Source: Archegozetes longisetosus
Lineage: Eukaryota; Arthropoda; Arachnida; Sarcoptiformes; Trhypochthoniidae
Direction: 5' to 3'
NCBI GenBank assembly: GCA_018873245.2
Contig: JAEMBT020000005.1
Location: forward strand, 6,310,001-6,374,000
Length of the DNA stretch: 64,000 nt
Shown here piece by piece: positions 49,325-60,163 of this stretch (the stretch's first letter is position 1; every line of letters begins with the position of its first letter). Below the pieces are notes generated by a model. It had not been told where the DNA came from. It made no database searches and was given only the letters and a program-made list of their open reading frames with translations. The translations under genes were made by a program, and so were the position numbers.

Positions 49325-52300
49325 GTGGGTTCGAAATCAGTTTTAAGGCCAATAGGATTGAAAAGCATTACTCTAGCGTTGATCACAGTTAACACAACGG
49401 ACGTAAAGAGAGGAGAGGGGGGTATTGCTTCTCGATGCTCGGGAGGAAAGGACGACTCTCCCCGTCCTCATCACTCTTCCATCCAAAGCATTGGCTCCAA
49501 CTCACAGAAAGCCATTCGCCGATGGGTTCCTCCGAGTAGCATAAGAAGAGATGTGCAAACCCTGCAATCATTGCAAACTACCCCTCACGCAGACGATAAA
49601 CAAAATGTCATTTTTCGTAGAGTCAGAGGGTATTTAAATTAGTTATAATGTTAATAATGTGAATGATAATCAGATTTTCTGTTTCTATAGTATTCTCAAT
49701 AAGATTACACCAGAAAAATTCAAAAAGCTAAGCAAAGAACTACTGGGAGTCGGACTCGATTCACCCGCTATCTTAAAGGGTGTTATTTTATTAATATTCG
49801 ACAAAGCATTAGAAGAGCCGAAGTATAGTTCTATGTACGCGCAGTTATGTAGAATTATCAGTGAAGAAGCGCCTAATTTTGAAACTTCTGCTCCTAATAG
49901 CTCTGCTTTGAATAAAGTAAGTCATGAATCATATATCGGCGCTTATAGAAATTGGGGCTTCTGTTGACAGTTGATGAGATGTTAGGGTAATTGTGGGTGA
50001 TGTGATTACCTGAACAATGTTGTACACCTAGCACACCATTCCCCTTACCTTACCTGACTTAAATGAGTGACGTTGACCTATTGAAGATTGCAGCGCATAG
50101 TGCGCTAGGTTAGGTAAGTCATTGTTCTAGCAACCACAACACCCCTTATGCTCAAATCTTTTGTCAAGTGCAAAGAGCCCAAACTGGTAAAGAATCGATT
50201 AGTTATCTAAATCTATCTGTTACAGACTTTTTGTCGATTACTGTTAGCCAAGTGTCAAGATGAGTTTGAAAATAGAAGAAGAGCCAGTGAAGCATTTGAT
50301 ACCAAAGATGGACCGCTCACTGCTGCCGAAGAGGAACAGCGCTCTGTCGCTAAGTACAAAATGCTGGGAAATATTAAGTTCATTTGTGAACTGGGAAAAC
50401 AGAATTTACTCCAAGAGTCAATATTGCATTTATGCATTCGTCAGCTCTTGTCTAAGCAGAAAAGAGATCAGTCAGTACAAGAAAAGGCTGAAGACTTGGA
50501 ATGTCTCTGTCAGATAATGAAAACTGTTGGACGTCTTTTGGACAATGAAAAGGCTAAAGCTTTAATGAATCAATATTTTGAGCGAATGGAGTATTACTCG
50601 AACAGCTCTGAACTTAATTCACGTATTAGATTTATGTTACAGGACGTGCTCGAACTCAGGCGAAACAAAGTTAGTCAATACTATTATATTAGTTTGTTTG
50701 CATTCATAAGTCATTGGTTAACTATATTTTAGTAACTAATATATTAGTTTGTTTCTACTCATATACATCAGTTTTTAACTACCTTTTAGCAATTACTATA
50801 TAAATTTTTATTGAACAGTGGTCACCGCGAAGAGTTCAGCGAGAAGTAGGCCCCAAAACGATTTTGCAAATACGTGAAGAGGCGGCAAAGGATTATGGGA
50901 TATATTTGCCGCCACACCAGTACACTTTTGGCCCTTTGAGAACAAATGGTCCACACAAACACGGACAAAGAATGGATGAGATTTTCTCTCCTTTTGCTTA
51001 CAGTCCGTTTCCATTAGGCACAGGACCGGGTGCTATAAATGATGTGAATGCCTTCCCAGGGCAGAGAAGAAATATTCCAAATATGTCAATGAATCACCAG
51101 ATTGTGCCCAACTCTCAGCCCAACCACAATCTTTCTGGAAACTATCAATTCACAGCTCAAGCAAAGCGTGAACAATCCAACACGAGACAACATCAACAGC
51201 CAATCATTTCAAATGTTGCGGCTGTTGCGAATAACACAGCGACCACAGGTGGTCGAGATTTACCTCCAAGATTTCTCAGACAACAGCAGCAACAACAACA
51301 ACAACAACAGCAGCAACATCTACAACAGCCACTTATTGGTAATCAAGTTATGAATTCGAATCCAGCGCCTGTGGTATCACTGAATCCACTCGCATCACTA
51401 GCTAATCATCACCACAACCATAGTCTGGATAGTAGTGGCATATCTTTGCGTCCAGCACAAAATTCAATGGTGTCAAAGCCTAACATACCGCTGACTAAAA
51501 TTTCACAAACAAACGCGACTCTTAATATGCATAATAACGCGAATATTGCCAAATCTTTTGAGCCACCCATTCTTATTGAAGCGAATAAAGCGAACAAAAT
51601 TGCTCCTAATATCAATGATATAACCAATTCAAGCAAGATCGTGACAAATCACAGTAATAAAGACATTATTCTTAAGAAAACGGAAGATGCTCTCAATGAA
51701 TTTCTAGCAGAAAACCAAAACATTGATGATATGATCATAAGGTTCAAAGAAATGAAAATACCTAAGAAGTAAGTAATGGCGTTCAATCTCAATTATCAAA
51801 TGTGTCAACAGTAATAATGAAAACCTGAGAAATAATGCCAATTCAGTTACTGATTTTATTGCAAATGATGCTCTTATTTAAATTTAGCTTTGATCAGATT
51901 TTAAATTTTGTCCATTTACTCTTAACTCATTAAAAACTTAATCAGAGTAATCTTGCAATAATCAGTCATTTCTTAATAAAGCTTCACTTGAATTATTCTT
52001 TAGCCTTATTAATCGATTTATTCATTGTTTGACTATAGTTTCCAACTGGACGTTTTGGTCACTGTATTGAAAAAATCACTCGAGAGATCTGAAAGTGAGA
52101 GAGAAACATCGAGCAAATTGCTTAACCATTTGAAAGCTGAAGATGTCATTGGAGCTAATATTTTCATGAATGTTAGTCTTATTTGGTTTTAAAAGTTTTA
52201 CATTTGACTAAATTAATTTTGATTTATGTTTAGGCGTTTAAAGATTTAATTAATCAAATTGAGGATCTTGAGACTGATATTCCTCGAGTCAAGTCTCATG

Positions 52301-53249
52301 TAGCAGGCTTTATGTCGAGTGCTATTTCTGATGGTGTCATCTCTTTGAAAGAGGCGAGTGAGCCACTAGAAGGTGGACAGCACTATCCTCTTTTCCTTCT
52401 ATGTCTCCAACACTTACACAAGACGAAAGGCCAGTCATGGCTCTTTGGAATATTTAATGAGAGTAAAATCAACCTAATATCAATGTTGCCGGAGAATGAT
52501 CGAAATAAAGAACGATTGGCTGATATTCTGGAAGACAGGGCTTTGAGTTTTCTCTATCCAATGCTGCGAATTGAGTCTGATTTATGGAAACAAATAACTC
52601 AAGCCGACTGTACGCCTACCTCTTTATATCGTTGGCTAAAAGAGAACGTCGACTCGTCTCTACAAAATACGGTGGAATTCGTTCAAGTATTGTTCACATG
52701 TTTGCTTAAGTATATCAATTCTGAAGTATCTAAACAATCCTTCAATGAGAATGATAATCAACAACCACCTCAAACCAATGGGACAAACATATCTGATCAT
52801 GAGAAAGATATCTTGATTAAGTTTCAACAGGTTCTCAAGGCATTTCTTCATGAAAAGCCTTCACTTCAACTCATGGTCTTATACGCATTGCAAAGCTACT
52901 GCTTTAGTTTAAACTTCCCTAAAGGTAACTAACTTCTATCTTAACAAATAATTGTGGAAATTGTCAATTTTTTCACTCTATTTGACAGGTATGCTATTGC
53001 GTTGGTTTTTGATGCTCTATGACTTGGAAATTATCGAAGAGGAAGTTTTTATAAAATGGAAGGAAGATATAAATGATGAATACCCAGGAAAAGGAAAAGC
53101 ATTATTTCAGGTATTTCTGTGTGATTTTTATCAATTCGTTAGCATTCACTCAAACCTTTGACTTGTTTCAGGTAAATCAATGGCTGACATGGTTAGAAGA
53201 AGCTGAAGAGGAAGAAGAAGATGAAGAACAAGAAGCTATTCGAAACTAA
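49325..53249 (+). CDS. EIF4G2: eIF4G2 / DAP5 / NAT1, non-AUG initiated
   Basis: Scaffold for cap-independent translation, lacking the eIF4E site. Eight exons: 49325-49629, 49691-49916, 50226-50669, 50819-51768, 52039-52171, 52234-52924, 52989-53110, 53172-53249; all phases agree, about 980 residues. MIF4G domain (VIFRRVRG, LLGVGLDSPAILKGVILLIF, ALEEPKYSSMYAQLCR, KYKMLGNIKFICELGKQNLL, EDLECLCQIMKTVGRLLD), a Q-rich middle containing ISLRPAQNS, MA3 domain (exons 5-6), and W2/eIF5C domain ending GKGKALFQVNQWLTWLEEAE with an acidic tail. No ATG occurs in frame upstream of the MIF4G domain. I start at GTG 49325 (A at -3, G at +4); ACG at 49397 (A at -3, G at +4) is an equally good candidate and has the vertebrate spacing to the EGG motif. 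Confidence 0.93.
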
Positions 53250-53855
53250 AATTTATGTAAACTCACTGTCTCTTAATCTCTTTAATTTGTCGGAAAATAA
53301 TGGCATATTTATTCAATCAGATGGTCGTAATACTGAGTTGTTATGAATGCAAAGACTTTGAATTTGTGGAGAAAACTAGATAATCCATTTCTTTACTAAG
53401 TCTATTATTATTGTCCCTTTTTATAAACTTATATAAAGTAGAATAAATAATAGATAATCTTTACAACAATAGTCTAGTTAAATTGGAAGTAATATGCTCT
53501 TAATTTTAAATGATAGTATTGTTTGATTTTATTTCAATTTATTTTATTCCTTTTTTATGGTTATATCGACCACTTGTTCTGTCAATTATCTTTTTATCTT
53601 GAAGTCAATAATAATAATAATAATAATTTGTTAAGTGTAAGCTTTTAGAAATATCTGATTGCTGTTAAACCATAAATTTATTTACATATACTATCAGAAA
53701 TTTCAAAAATTGTTGCATTTTTAGCTTAAAATACAATCAAACATCGAATACTTCATCACTTAAGTAACTATTAATAATAATGATCTTAATTATGGTTAAG
53801 ATGATTGAAGGTTATGTTAAAAATAGTAATTGAAAAGTATTTAACTTTAAGAGAA
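53250..53855. other. Convergent intergenic region
   Basis: 606 bp of 3' flanks of EIF4G2 and the secreted-peptide gene. Very AT-rich, with an (AAT)n run at about 53609-53628. Nothing else seen. Confidence 0.5.
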
Positions 53856-54221
53856 TTAGAAATTTCTTTTTTTCATTGTTGAAAAGTCACCAAATCCTTC
53901 GTCGAACACGTCTTCATCGAATCCTTTGGAATCGACTTCTGGAAATTTTCTCCTTTCTCGATGAATATTCTGATTTAATCCTCTCAAAAGACGGTTGAGT
54001 TCTGCAATTTTTTGTGGATCAAGTCTTCCGGTTGCCATTTGTCTCTGATTGTCGTACTGCCAGGAAGTAGTACCTAATATCTCTTCATTATTATTGTTAT
54101 TCGTTTCTATATATTGTGGCGTAACCGCATATTTATTAAAATTAAGTGTTTTTCCATTCACGGCAATTATGCAAATCGAAGAAATGACCCAAAGACTGAT
54201 CAGTTCCATCAAAGAGTGCAT
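53856..54221 (-). CDS. Small secreted protein, possible peptide precursor
   Basis: 121 residues from ATG at 54221. MHSLMELISLWVISSICIIAVNG is a clear signal peptide. A typical 3' splice site (TTTTCATTTAATGCTCAG) lies directly before the ATG, so a leader intron is likely. The mature part has an Asn run, SSW/QYD, then DPQKIAELNRLLRGLNQNIH (amphipathic helix), RERRKF (possible cleavage), and a Phe/Asp/Glu-rich C terminus (GFDEDVFDEGFGDFSTM) followed by KKR, a strong proprotein convertase site, and NF. There are no cysteines. The FDE.../GFG pattern is loosely like orcokinins, but I do not recognise the family. Its length, signal and dibasic site suggest a neuropeptide-type precursor. Confidence 0.5.
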   Translation of the reverse strand: MHSLMELISLWVISSICIIAVNGKTLNFNKYAVTPQYIETNNNNNEEILGTTSWQYDNQRQMATGRLDPQKIAELNRLLRGLNQNIHRERRKFPEVDSKGFDEDVFDEGFGDFSTMKKRNF

Positions 54222-57200
54222 CTGAGCATTAAATGAAAAAATAATATTCAGTTCAATCGTCAAAACTACAAATTGGAAGCATTATTGAAAATATCAAATG
54301 AATTTTTCGTACTATTTATCAAATTTTTTGGGTTTTCAAGTATACAAATCCTTTTGAATCACATTATAATTACAGCCAGGAATTAGAAATTGAGGTAAAA
54401 CCTTAAGATCATTTAGGACTGAGGCTGACTACACTTGTTTTACAAAGTTTGTATTTAAAAGAGAATTTGGTTTCGCTTATATGATCAAAACGGTTTGCAT
54501 AGAATCATAAGCATTAATGTCATGCTCTATAGAAAACAAGAACAATATATAAGTGCTTATTATTGCGGTATTTATTAAATTTTATTGCTTTTTGTTTTAC
54601 GTGAATTTTCGAGATAAGTAAATAGAATGGAATAACGAGTTGAGCTTTGAATATAAAGAGTTACGTTACATAAATTCTGATAATGAGCTGTTAGAATAAT
54701 AAAAATCCGAAAAGCAGATTGGATCTGAATAGCAACTAAGCGTCCAGATTTCAAGCTAACTGGTCCAGAGTCCAGAGTGAACTCCAATCTGGTTGTATTC
54801 GTCCAGACTTCAACAAAATAAATAAGTAAATTTGTCACAAATTCTTTATTTGAATTGAGTGTATATAAATTCTAAGTTAAAATGTTTGAATCTATTGAAA
54901 TTGTCCATCTTTAATATATTGTCCTGAATTTTACAGTTATGTTAAGGATAACTTTAACTTGTCAATGCTACAAAAGTCATGGAAGAAGCATCACTATTTT
55001 TCACGATTGAAATTTGGTTACTTTTTATATCCTGAATAAATGTAAACAAGTCTGAAGATTTTAAGAAAATTTCAAAGGGGTGCCTTAATTTTTTGGTTTA
55101 GATTTGGGTTCGATAAGACTTAGTCACCCTTTTAGGGTGACTGCCGAAATTGAGGAACTGTACGAGAAGTCCAATCGTATTTATGTCTTCTTCAATAGTA
55201 AGTCAGAACTTTAACTGAATAAGTCTTGGGCGTGCAGTCTTGCAATAATGCATCAGCCCTTTTCTCACACGGATTAATAATTTAAGTGTAAAGCTGAATA
55301 GTGTAAGGTATCGTGACGACACTCCTGCATCAGTTTTTTAAAACCTTCCCATTCAAATGAGTGTTGCGATCATATTCACCTCATATAGTCGTCATAGTTT
55401 CGCTAAACACGTATTTTCTTGAGCTTTCTACTACCTGCCCGCAATCTTCTCAGCAAGTTATGGCTTAAATTTTAGAATAAATGATAAAATTTTCTCACAC
55501 GTAGAATAGCGATTCCATGTGGGACTTCAGTCCTTAATGTTCTCATTACTCAAAATTTTTGTGCGGCGTATATATAATGTAAACTAATCATACTATAACA
55601 TGAATTATACTGCTTATGGAGAATTCATAGCTGTTTAGCCATGATACGGTATCACTTTACCTATTATAACGGTACCTTAAGACTTTCGATTGTGATGACA
55701 TCCGTAAAATTAATTACTAGCACGTTTGAATAAAATCAAATCTTAAAGCCCAAAGTTAAAAAAATCAAAATGTATTCACAGTTGTTCTAAATCTGTCCAA
55801 AAGCCAAAAATATGATGACAATTTAGTTTTGAATTCTATAGAAATGGCATCTTTTCATCTATGCTCAAGAGTTGAATCTTTGATGTGAAATAAAAATCGA
55901 CTAGTCTCTAAATAAAAACTAGCACAAATCGTAAGATTTAAAGAAATTGTTTGCTTAAAAAAACATAAAATTTAATGGCTTCTCAGTTTGTCAGAACTAT
56001 AGTTCTATATAAGATAAATGTTGAAGATTACAATACATTATATCCGAATTAAATGAAGTATTATTTGAGAATGAGGAGACATTGGATTTGTTTGAGTTTG
56101 AACAAAGTTTACGATTAGTGCGATTCAGTTAGAAATTCTATATTAAAAGAATAAGAAATGAAAAAAGCATTTGATTATAACTATATGCAAGTGTCAAAAG
56201 AATTAGAATTTATAGAGCAACATTTTATTCAAAGTATTAATATATATTTAGTGACGTTCGTAATCTTGTCTTGTAGTAGAGAAACGATGAGTAGAGTTAG
56301 TATGAACAGTCACAAAAGCTATACTAAAGTTGGACAATATCAGTTTAGATGATAAGCTTCTCTACAAGCCTACCTTAGAGTAATTTACTCTGCTCTAGTT
56401 TACTTGGTTATTCTTTTAAATATTAAACATGAGATTCCATCTTATTCTCAAGTCAAATGATTAGTAGAATCTTCTACTAATACCTATTTCATAGTTAGAC
56501 ATGTTTAGAGGAGATCTGCATTTCAAGGGATGACTATTCATTTATTTGGTAATATGAGCCATATCGCGAATGTTATTCTTAATCGTTTGGACACTAATCA
56601 TTGCATCAGCTGGATCGTACTTGTTCTGATTCAGTAATAATTTATGGGCTCATTTCTCTAAGAGTATCGTTACTATAATGTCAGCGTAAAATGTTCTTCT
56701 CTTCTCCCATGCCCTCATGCTCGAATATTCTGTGCCAACCAAATCAGATTAATTATTCAATTGAAGGATAAGCTGAGAAAAACACAATACTCGAGGCAAT
56801 ACTTTTATGATAATCATCTATATCTAAGTTTCCGATGTTCATTTAACCCGAAAGTGAATCGCGAAGCCACTATAATCCAACATTATGTGAAAGTTTCATT
56901 AATCTCATAAAAGTCAGTCTAAAATGGTTAGAAGCTATTGAGAAATGTTTTTCTTTCGATTTGTTTTCCTTTTAATTTAATTGAAATTAAGAAAGAGCAT
57001 ATGAGAGGTATTGTGTTCCTACGGAACTGATCATTGCCTCTAGATTAGATTAAGTGTAAATTTTTCAAAACTTTTATTCTAGGCTTAATTCAACTAATTA
57101 AGTTTTCTTTCCAACAAAGTGATAGTTTAAAAGCTTTAGAGAAGTCTAATTTCTAAGTCTAAAATAATTTTTTAATGAACTGAATATTTAAGCTCTTTGT

Positions 57201-58646
57201 AGTTATTGATAACTTTCGGTCAGTGCTATTTAGGCGGCATGTCGAAAATTGACTTGAACATGCCAAAATACTGTTAAATGATTAGAAATGTATGAAATAA
57301 GTGTTTTTTTGTAAAAATTTATCAATTATATGAACAGAAAAGCGAGTAAAAACTTTAGCATCGCAAAAAATTCTAAATTCTATTTAAATTCAAACCTCGA
57401 ATGTTTAAGTTTTCTTTAGAAGTGTTAAGAATAAAGTTTAGTTACTCCGCATAGACCTGAGGCTAAGTTTAGTATTAAATAGATTTGAATTTCTCACATA
57501 AAGGGTTAATTATGATCTATCTAGATCTTTCTTATATGTAAACAACTTCAATTTAAATATTTGTCTTTCTAACTCAGATTATAAAACTTTTCAATAAATT
57601 ATTTAAATAGCTTTTTTAATAGCTATAATTGATTATGACTTTTACATAGCAAAGTAATTATCATTTTTGAGTTGAAAATTCATATAAAATATACTTTGAA
57701 ATAGTCAGATTTTCCTTTTATCACCCAAATAATCTCTTCTATAACCTTCCAAGCAATGTTAAACTAAGTAGTATTTCAGACAAAAATTAAGAAGTTTTTA
57801 GATCAGTTTTTGAATTGCTTCTACTTCCTGGACAGGAATTTAACTCTCTGTCTTTTGATAACATGTTTTAAACTCTACTGCCAAGTACTCAAACTCAAAT
57901 AATCAACTATTGATGAGTGACATACGCAAGAGTGACGCATCAGGTGCAGGACTCAAGTCTAAATCTTTATTGGTTACACGATTAAATATCTATAATCAAA
58001 TTAGTGGACAACGTGAATTAGAAGTTTACGACCTTTTGATAAAAATTGGTAGGAGTCCGTTTGGTAAGAGTCCGTTTGGTAGAAGTTAGTTTTGTTATTC
58101 TCAATTTAGATTTTAGAAAACCTCTCTATTTTAGTCGTTATGAAGAGCTTGAATTTTAAGAATATAAGTTTCGATTGCACACTTGGTGTTGTGGGTAAAA
58201 AATATCTCATTATGGATATGGTATATTTTGGAAGTTCGTGAAATAACGATATACTGTAAATAGGAGCTGTTAAGCAAAATTTAAAAATTATAAAAACTAG
58301 CAATTTTATTCAACCATTCCAAAAGTAATCAATTTTCATAATTCTACTAATAAGTTAAAGATGATATTTCGTAAAATTTCAAAACTAAGCTCAAATATTT
58401 ACGGAAATCAATTTAAAAGCATCTAGTATTTGATCAAGTATTTTTAGTTTTATCTTATTCCGTTGACTGTAGACGGTTAAGCTTTCACCTAAATCTGTTG
58501 ATCACTAGCAGGTACTATGCTTGAAATAAATGTCCGAAAAAGAAAAATATATACTGGAGTGTATGACACTTAAGGGTAGCATCTATCGATTGTACTTTAG
58601 CTCTAAAAATACTCAAAGTTACAATGATCAATGTTTTGATCATTAC
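54222..58646. other. Gene-poor AT-rich stretch
   Basis: 4.4 kb without a recognisable exon. Short ORFs (for example around 54575-54838 minus and 56158-56352 plus) have no domain and AT-driven composition. A perfect small hairpin is at 55122-55142; a tandem pair of GGTA(G/A)GAGTCCGTTT is at about 58047-58077. Confidence 0.5.
55122..55142. repeat. Perfect 9-bp stem hairpin
   Basis: AGTCACCCT-TTT-AGGGTGACT, a 9-bp perfect stem with a three-base loop, GC-richer than its surroundings. No adjacent T-run or gene gives it a function. Confidence 0.7.
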
Positions 58647-59297
58647 CAGGGCAAGTATTTTTCGGGAGTTTAAAGTGGTCAAATCGGTCGGGAATCGGGA
58701 GCTTAAAAGAACCGAAATCGGGACTTAAAAGCAAAAATCGGGAGTTTAAAAACTTCATTTTCAATCATAATACAACGAAAAATAGTTGTTTTCTTTCTTC
58801 AAATGTATTAAACTGTATTAACAGTCCTTCAAAAATTTATTGTACTGTATAATTAGATTGATCTCCAAGTTTTCTGGTGAAAAACACTGCCGATCTTCTG
58901 TCAAAAGATTTTTATACACAGTGAAAGAGCGCTCGGCATACACAGATACCAAAGGCGCATATTCTCTGTTCAAACGATGCTCATAACTATTACTTTCAAA
59001 AAAATATTTCTATAAAGCTTTATCAAGATAATGAATTTTCGATTACAGTTGTGATCAATTTTTTAATATTTTCGTTATATTTTTAAGTCAAAATGAGATA
59101 AAACTTTTAAAAATCTCATATTTTAAACAAAACGTTCTAAATCGGGAGAAACTCACGAGAAGCTTAAAATCGGGAAAGTCGGGACATTCAAATTATTTTT
59201 ATAGAAGCCTGAAGTGACCACAAGTACATTAATATAAAATTCCCGAGGAATAACTTTAGGGAAAATTATCGGGATTTCCCGAAAAATACTTGCCCTG
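58647..59297. mobile_element. hAT-family DNA transposon relic, 651 bp
   Basis: Perfect 21-bp inverted termini beginning CAGGGCAAGTATTTTTCGGG, flanked by a perfect 8-bp target duplication ATCATTAC (58639-58646 and 59298-59305): both are hAT hallmarks. The minus strand at about 58850-58940 reads ERSFTVYKNLLTEDRQCFSP followed by ENLE, resembling the C-terminal dimerisation region of hAT transposases. The rest of the transposase is lost. Confidence 0.88.
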
Positions 59298-59796
59298 ATC
59301 ATTACTTATAAGCTCAAATTCGTTAACTTATAGGCAGAGAGCGAAAAGTCGGAAACAATGTATCTTTTTTGAGCGATTATAACATTATTGTTGCAAAAAG
59401 CACCTGAAATTAAAATACACTTATATATTTCTATTATTAGATCAAATATGTAAATACCAAAAATGAGAGCCAATTTGACGCACCTCTAATTAGAACGTTT
59501 TGATGCTTGAACACGCAGCAAATAAAGATATAACTATTTGTAAAAGCACAACCGAATTTCCAGTTTCTCCAGTCTATGCTTATAAGTTTGTTTAGAAAAT
59601 TTTTGTTTATAATATCAAAGTATGCTTAATGAATTGTATTTTATTAAGTGTTTCCTATTGATTCAAGTGATTGATAGTTAAGGTTAAGATTTAATAATTG
59701 TGAATGAGTCAATACTATGCAGGTTTTACGGTACAGTCGATACTTGACATTAGTGCTTTACACAACTTTATTTTTTCATACACTTATTTCAGGCAT

Positions 59797-60163
59797 ACTA
59801 AGCCAATAAGTTTCAACTGAAGAGTGTCCTGGGGATGATAAAAAATCGGAATAGTCATTTTCCCTTTAATATTTCGGTGCTTTATGTTCAAAATTTCAAA
59901 ACAATCAAATGAGTAGTTTTTAACTAGTGACCACTTAAAGACATCTAGTTCGATAATCTAATCAATGGATTTTCAATATTGAAAACTGACTAGATTGTCG
60001 GACTAGATGTCTTTAAATGGTCATTGGTTGAAAACTACTCATTTGATTGTTTTGAAATTTTGAATATAAAGCATTTAAATGTTAAAGAAAAAATAGCTAT
60101 TTCAGATTTTCTTTGATCACTCCCAGGACACTCTTCGCTTAAAACTTATTGACTTACCTAGTG
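59797..60163. repeat. Second foldback repeat, arms about 180 bp
   Basis: The arms are close reverse complements: GAAGAGTGTCCTGGG / CCCAGGACACTCTTC, AAAATTTCAAAACAATCAAA / TTTGATTGTTTTGAAATTTT, AAAGACATCTAGTTCG / CGGACTAGATGTCTTT. The centre (about 59965-59995) has only a short loop around TTTTCAATATTGAAAA. Ends near ACTAAGCCAATAAGTTT / ACTTATTGACTTACC. Not related in sequence to the 24.2-kb foldback. Confidence 0.85.

Noticed and set aside
55122..55142. Rho-independent-type terminator
   Set aside because: A GC stem-loop exists, but this is a eukaryotic genome and there is no T-run or neighbouring gene.
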